Of a stretch of DNA of 64,000 nucleotides, positions 62,620 to 64,000 are shown in pieces. The position numbers and the translations under genes are program-made. Numbering within the stretch: the stretch's first letter is position 1; each line of letters begins with the position of its first letter. A model generated the notes under the pieces. That model saw only the letters and a list, made by a program, of their open reading frames with translations, did not search any database and was not told where the DNA came from. Location of the stretch: the NCBI GenBank assembly GCA_965221575.1, contig CBDCSM010000014.1, positions 558,001 to 622,000 on the forward strand, read 5' to 3'. The stretch is from JAPPHA01 sp965221575. GTDB taxonomy: Bacteria > Pseudomonadota > Alphaproteobacteria > Rhodobacterales > Rhodobacteraceae.

Positions 62620-63833
62620 GGGGGAGGCCTTGGCCATGGCACTTGCCACACGGTCTCGGGTGGCGCCTTGGAAATGGGGACCTGCCGCAGCGGGCCGTGC
62701 CCGCAGTGTTCGCAGACGGTGATGTCCTTCCCGGTCAGGCGCAGCATCATCGCCTGCGTGCTTTCCGGTACGAACGGTTCGGGCTCCGGCTGACCGAGCA
62801 GCTCCCGGCAGCGGGCAATCTTGCTGGCGCGGAAGCGATTGGCGAGCAACCCGTAGTGGCGCAGCCGGGTGAAGCCGTGCGGCAGCACATGCAGGAGAAA
62901 CCGGCGGATGAATTCGTCGGCATCGAGCCGCATGACCTTGACCTTGTTGCCGTTCGCGTAGTCGCGCCAGCGGAAGCGGACGTTCTCGCCGTCGAAATCG
63001 ACGAGACGGTGATTGGAGATCGCCGTCTTGTGCGTGTAGCGCCCGAGGTAGCCCAGCACTTGGCCGGTGTCCGCGAACGGGGCTTTGGTATAGACGACCC
63101 AATCCCTGGACCTCAGCGCGGCTGTCAGATGCGCGAAGGCGTGATCGTCGTCACTGTCGGGATTGGAGCGGAGCTCGCCATTGCGACGCGCCGTGGCGAG
63201 AAAGTCGAGATACTTTCCACGGAAGACCTTCGACAGCGCCCTGGTGGGGAACAGGAAGCCTTTCCGGGTCGGGGAGAGCCAGCGATCCTTGTCCGGGCTC
63301 AGGCCGCCATCGGTGACGATGCAGTGGACATGGATGTGCTGTCCGAGGTTCTGTCCCCAAGTGTGCAGCACCATGGTGATGCCGAGTTCACCGCCGAGCC
63401 AGCGGGGATTGTGGCCGAATTCGAGCAGGGTGCGGGACGCGGCCTTGAAGAGCAGCTTGTAGATGGTGGCGGGGTTCGCCTGGGCGAGAGGATTGAGTTC
63501 GTGCGGCAGCGTGAACACCACGTGCCAGTAGCCGATGTCGAGCAGGTTGGCGCATTGCTTCTCGACCCACTGGGTCTGTGCGAGCGACTGGCACTTGGGG
63601 CAGTGCCGGTTCCGGCACGAGGCATACTGGATCGTCACCGCGCCGCATTCGTCGCATTGGGTCTTGAAGCCGCCGAGCGCGGCTGTGCGACAGTGTATCA
63701 GGTCGTTCACGACCCGGTGCTGTTGAGGCAACAGCGGATGCGCCGCGCCATAGTCATCGGCGCGTGCGCGCAGGATGTCGGCCACTTCCAGCGCCGGCCG
63801 TTTGGCCGGCGCTGCGTGGTCTGCATGAGCCAC
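62616..63833 (-). CDS. IS91-family HUH transposase
   Basis: A 405-residue rolling-circle transposase. The N-terminal zinc-binding block is QCDECGAVTIQYASCRNRHCPKCQ. HUH motif GQHIHVHCIVTDGGL follows. Family stretches KVFRGKYLDFL, YTKAPFADTGQVLGYLGRYTHKTAISNHRL and FIRRFLLHVLPHGFTRLRHYGLLANR are present. A second Cys pair (CEHCG) is near the C-terminus. The GTG start lies three bases after the stop of the partner integrase, so the two are coupled. It appears intact. Confidence 0.93.
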   Translation of the reverse strand: MAHADHAAPAKRPALEVADILRARADDYGAAHPLLPQQHRVVNDLIHCRTAALGGFKTQCDECGAVTIQYASCRNRHCPKCQSLAQTQWVEKQCANLLDIGYWHVVFTLPHELNPLAQANPATIYKLLFKAASRTLLEFGHNPRWLGGELGITMVLHTWGQNLGQHIHVHCIVTDGGLSPDKDRWLSPTRKGFLFPTRALSKVFRGKYLDFLATARRNGELRSNPDSDDDHAFAHLTAALRSRDWVVYTKAPFADTGQVLGYLGRYTHKTAISNHRLVDFDGENVRFRWRDYANGNKVKVMRLDADEFIRRFLLHVLPHGFTRLRHYGLLANRFRASKIARCRELLGQPEPEPFVPESTQAMMLRLTGKDITVCEHCGHGPLRQVPISKAPPETVWQVPWPRPPP

Positions 63834-63836
63834 GGC

Positions 63837-64000
63837 TCAGGCCGGAACGGCCTTCGGGAACTCCAGCAGATCCAGCGGGGACGGCGTGGCGCTTGTCTTC
63901 TCGCGGGCGAGATGCAGGTAGCGCATGGTCGAACGGATCGAGCCATGACCGAGACGACGCTGAATGACCGGGAGTTCGACCCCCGCTTCCAGAAGCCCCG
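63837..64000 (-). CDS. tyrosine recombinase of the IS91 element, C-terminal part (cut by window end)
   Basis: The frame reads LLEAGVELPVIQRRLGHGSI then RSTMRYLHLAREKTSATPSP and ends at 63837. LGHGSIRSTMRYLHL carries the last catalytic His and the nucleophile Tyr of a tyrosine recombinase. Such an integrase just upstream of the transposase is characteristic of one branch of IS91-type elements. The N-terminal and box II parts lie outside the window. Confidence 0.85.
   Translation of the reverse strand, partial: GLLEAGVELPVIQRRLGHGSIRSTMRYLHLAREKTSATPSPLDLLEFPKAVPA

Larger units (their letters stand above)
62309..64000 (-). mobile_element. IS91-family element (continues past the window end)
   Basis: Contains an HUH transposase gene (62616-63833), a partner tyrosine recombinase (from 63837 outward) and a terminal hairpin (62312-62348). 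IS91-type elements with a partner integrase directly upstream of the transposase are a known layout. Its left boundary is set by the end of the RIT3 repeat and is approximate; the right end is not in the window. Confidence 0.75.

Noticed and set aside
1..64000. tRNA or rRNA genes, including tRNA attachment sites near the mobile island
   Set aside because: No cloverleaf-like sequence or rRNA segment was recognised by eye; a dedicated search would be needed to exclude them completely.

Overview
The window is high-GC chromosomal DNA of an alphaproteobacterium. It starts in the end of a cytochrome bc1 operon (petB-petC). The rest is dominated by periplasmic-binding-protein transporters (ABC and TRAP) for organic substrates, each beside its own dehydrogenases and regulator, as in versatile heterotrophs of the Rhodospirillales, Rhodobacterales or Hyphomicrobiales. 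No rRNA, tRNA or CRISPR was seen. Order-level placement is an inference from gene content.

Layout: (1) 1-1030, end of petB, then petC. (2) 1.4-3.2 kb, a degraded gene, a higBA toxin-antitoxin pair and a small zinc-ribbon protein. (3) 3.9-13.4 kb, a branched-chain-amino-acid-type ABC transporter (binding protein, two permeases, two ATPases, one with a long tail), an aromatic-type aldehyde dehydrogenase, a coniferyl-alcohol-dehydrogenase-like SDR, a flotillin and a YciI-like protein. (4) 13.7-22 kb, minus strand: cupin, 5-oxoprolinase genes pxpCB, accC-accB, pxpA, and a ribose-type ABC transporter with a TorT-like binding protein, divergent from a LysR regulator. (5) 22.3-30.7 kb, a polyol (sorbitol/mannitol) ABC and dehydrogenase operon with an AraC regulator. 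(6) 30.7-32.6 kb, two PIN toxin-antitoxin loci, one with a broken toxin. (7) 32.8-42.7 kb, malonyl-CoA decarboxylase, nitroreductase-family protein, OsmC protein, TRAP transporter, intradiol dioxygenase, two-gene HMGL/cupin unit and a GntR regulator. (8) 42.8-52 kb, a sugar locus: truncated ABC ATPase, FMN alpha-hydroxyacid dehydrogenase, epimerase-like protein, SMP-30 lactonase, SDR, GntR regulator, two permeases and a large glycosidase-like protein.

(9) 52-64 kb is a stack of mobile elements and the most unusual part. Three recombinase-in-trio (RIT) elements, each with three consecutive tyrosine-recombinase genes A-B-C overlapping by ATGA, are nested. RIT1 sits in an IS66-type transposase remnant. 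RIT2, complete, sits inside ritB of RIT1. RIT3, inverted, sits inside ritC of RIT1. Both nested insertions lie at the codons for the conserved Arg-His of the recombinase active-site box II. Each element has its own repeated terminal half-site but the same end architecture. An IS91-family element with a partner integrase follows RIT3 and has replaced the missing end of RIT1.

How the genes work together: the catabolic islands pair uptake with oxidation. Region 3 suggests import and stepwise oxidation of a phenylpropanoid-like alcohol or aldehyde. Region 4 suggests uptake and opening of 5-oxoproline or a related cyclic amide. Region 5 is a standard polyol pathway. Region 7 suggests an aromatic or dicarboxylate route. 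Region 8 looks like a sugar locus losing function next to the mobile island: no binding protein is visible and its ATPase is a fragment.
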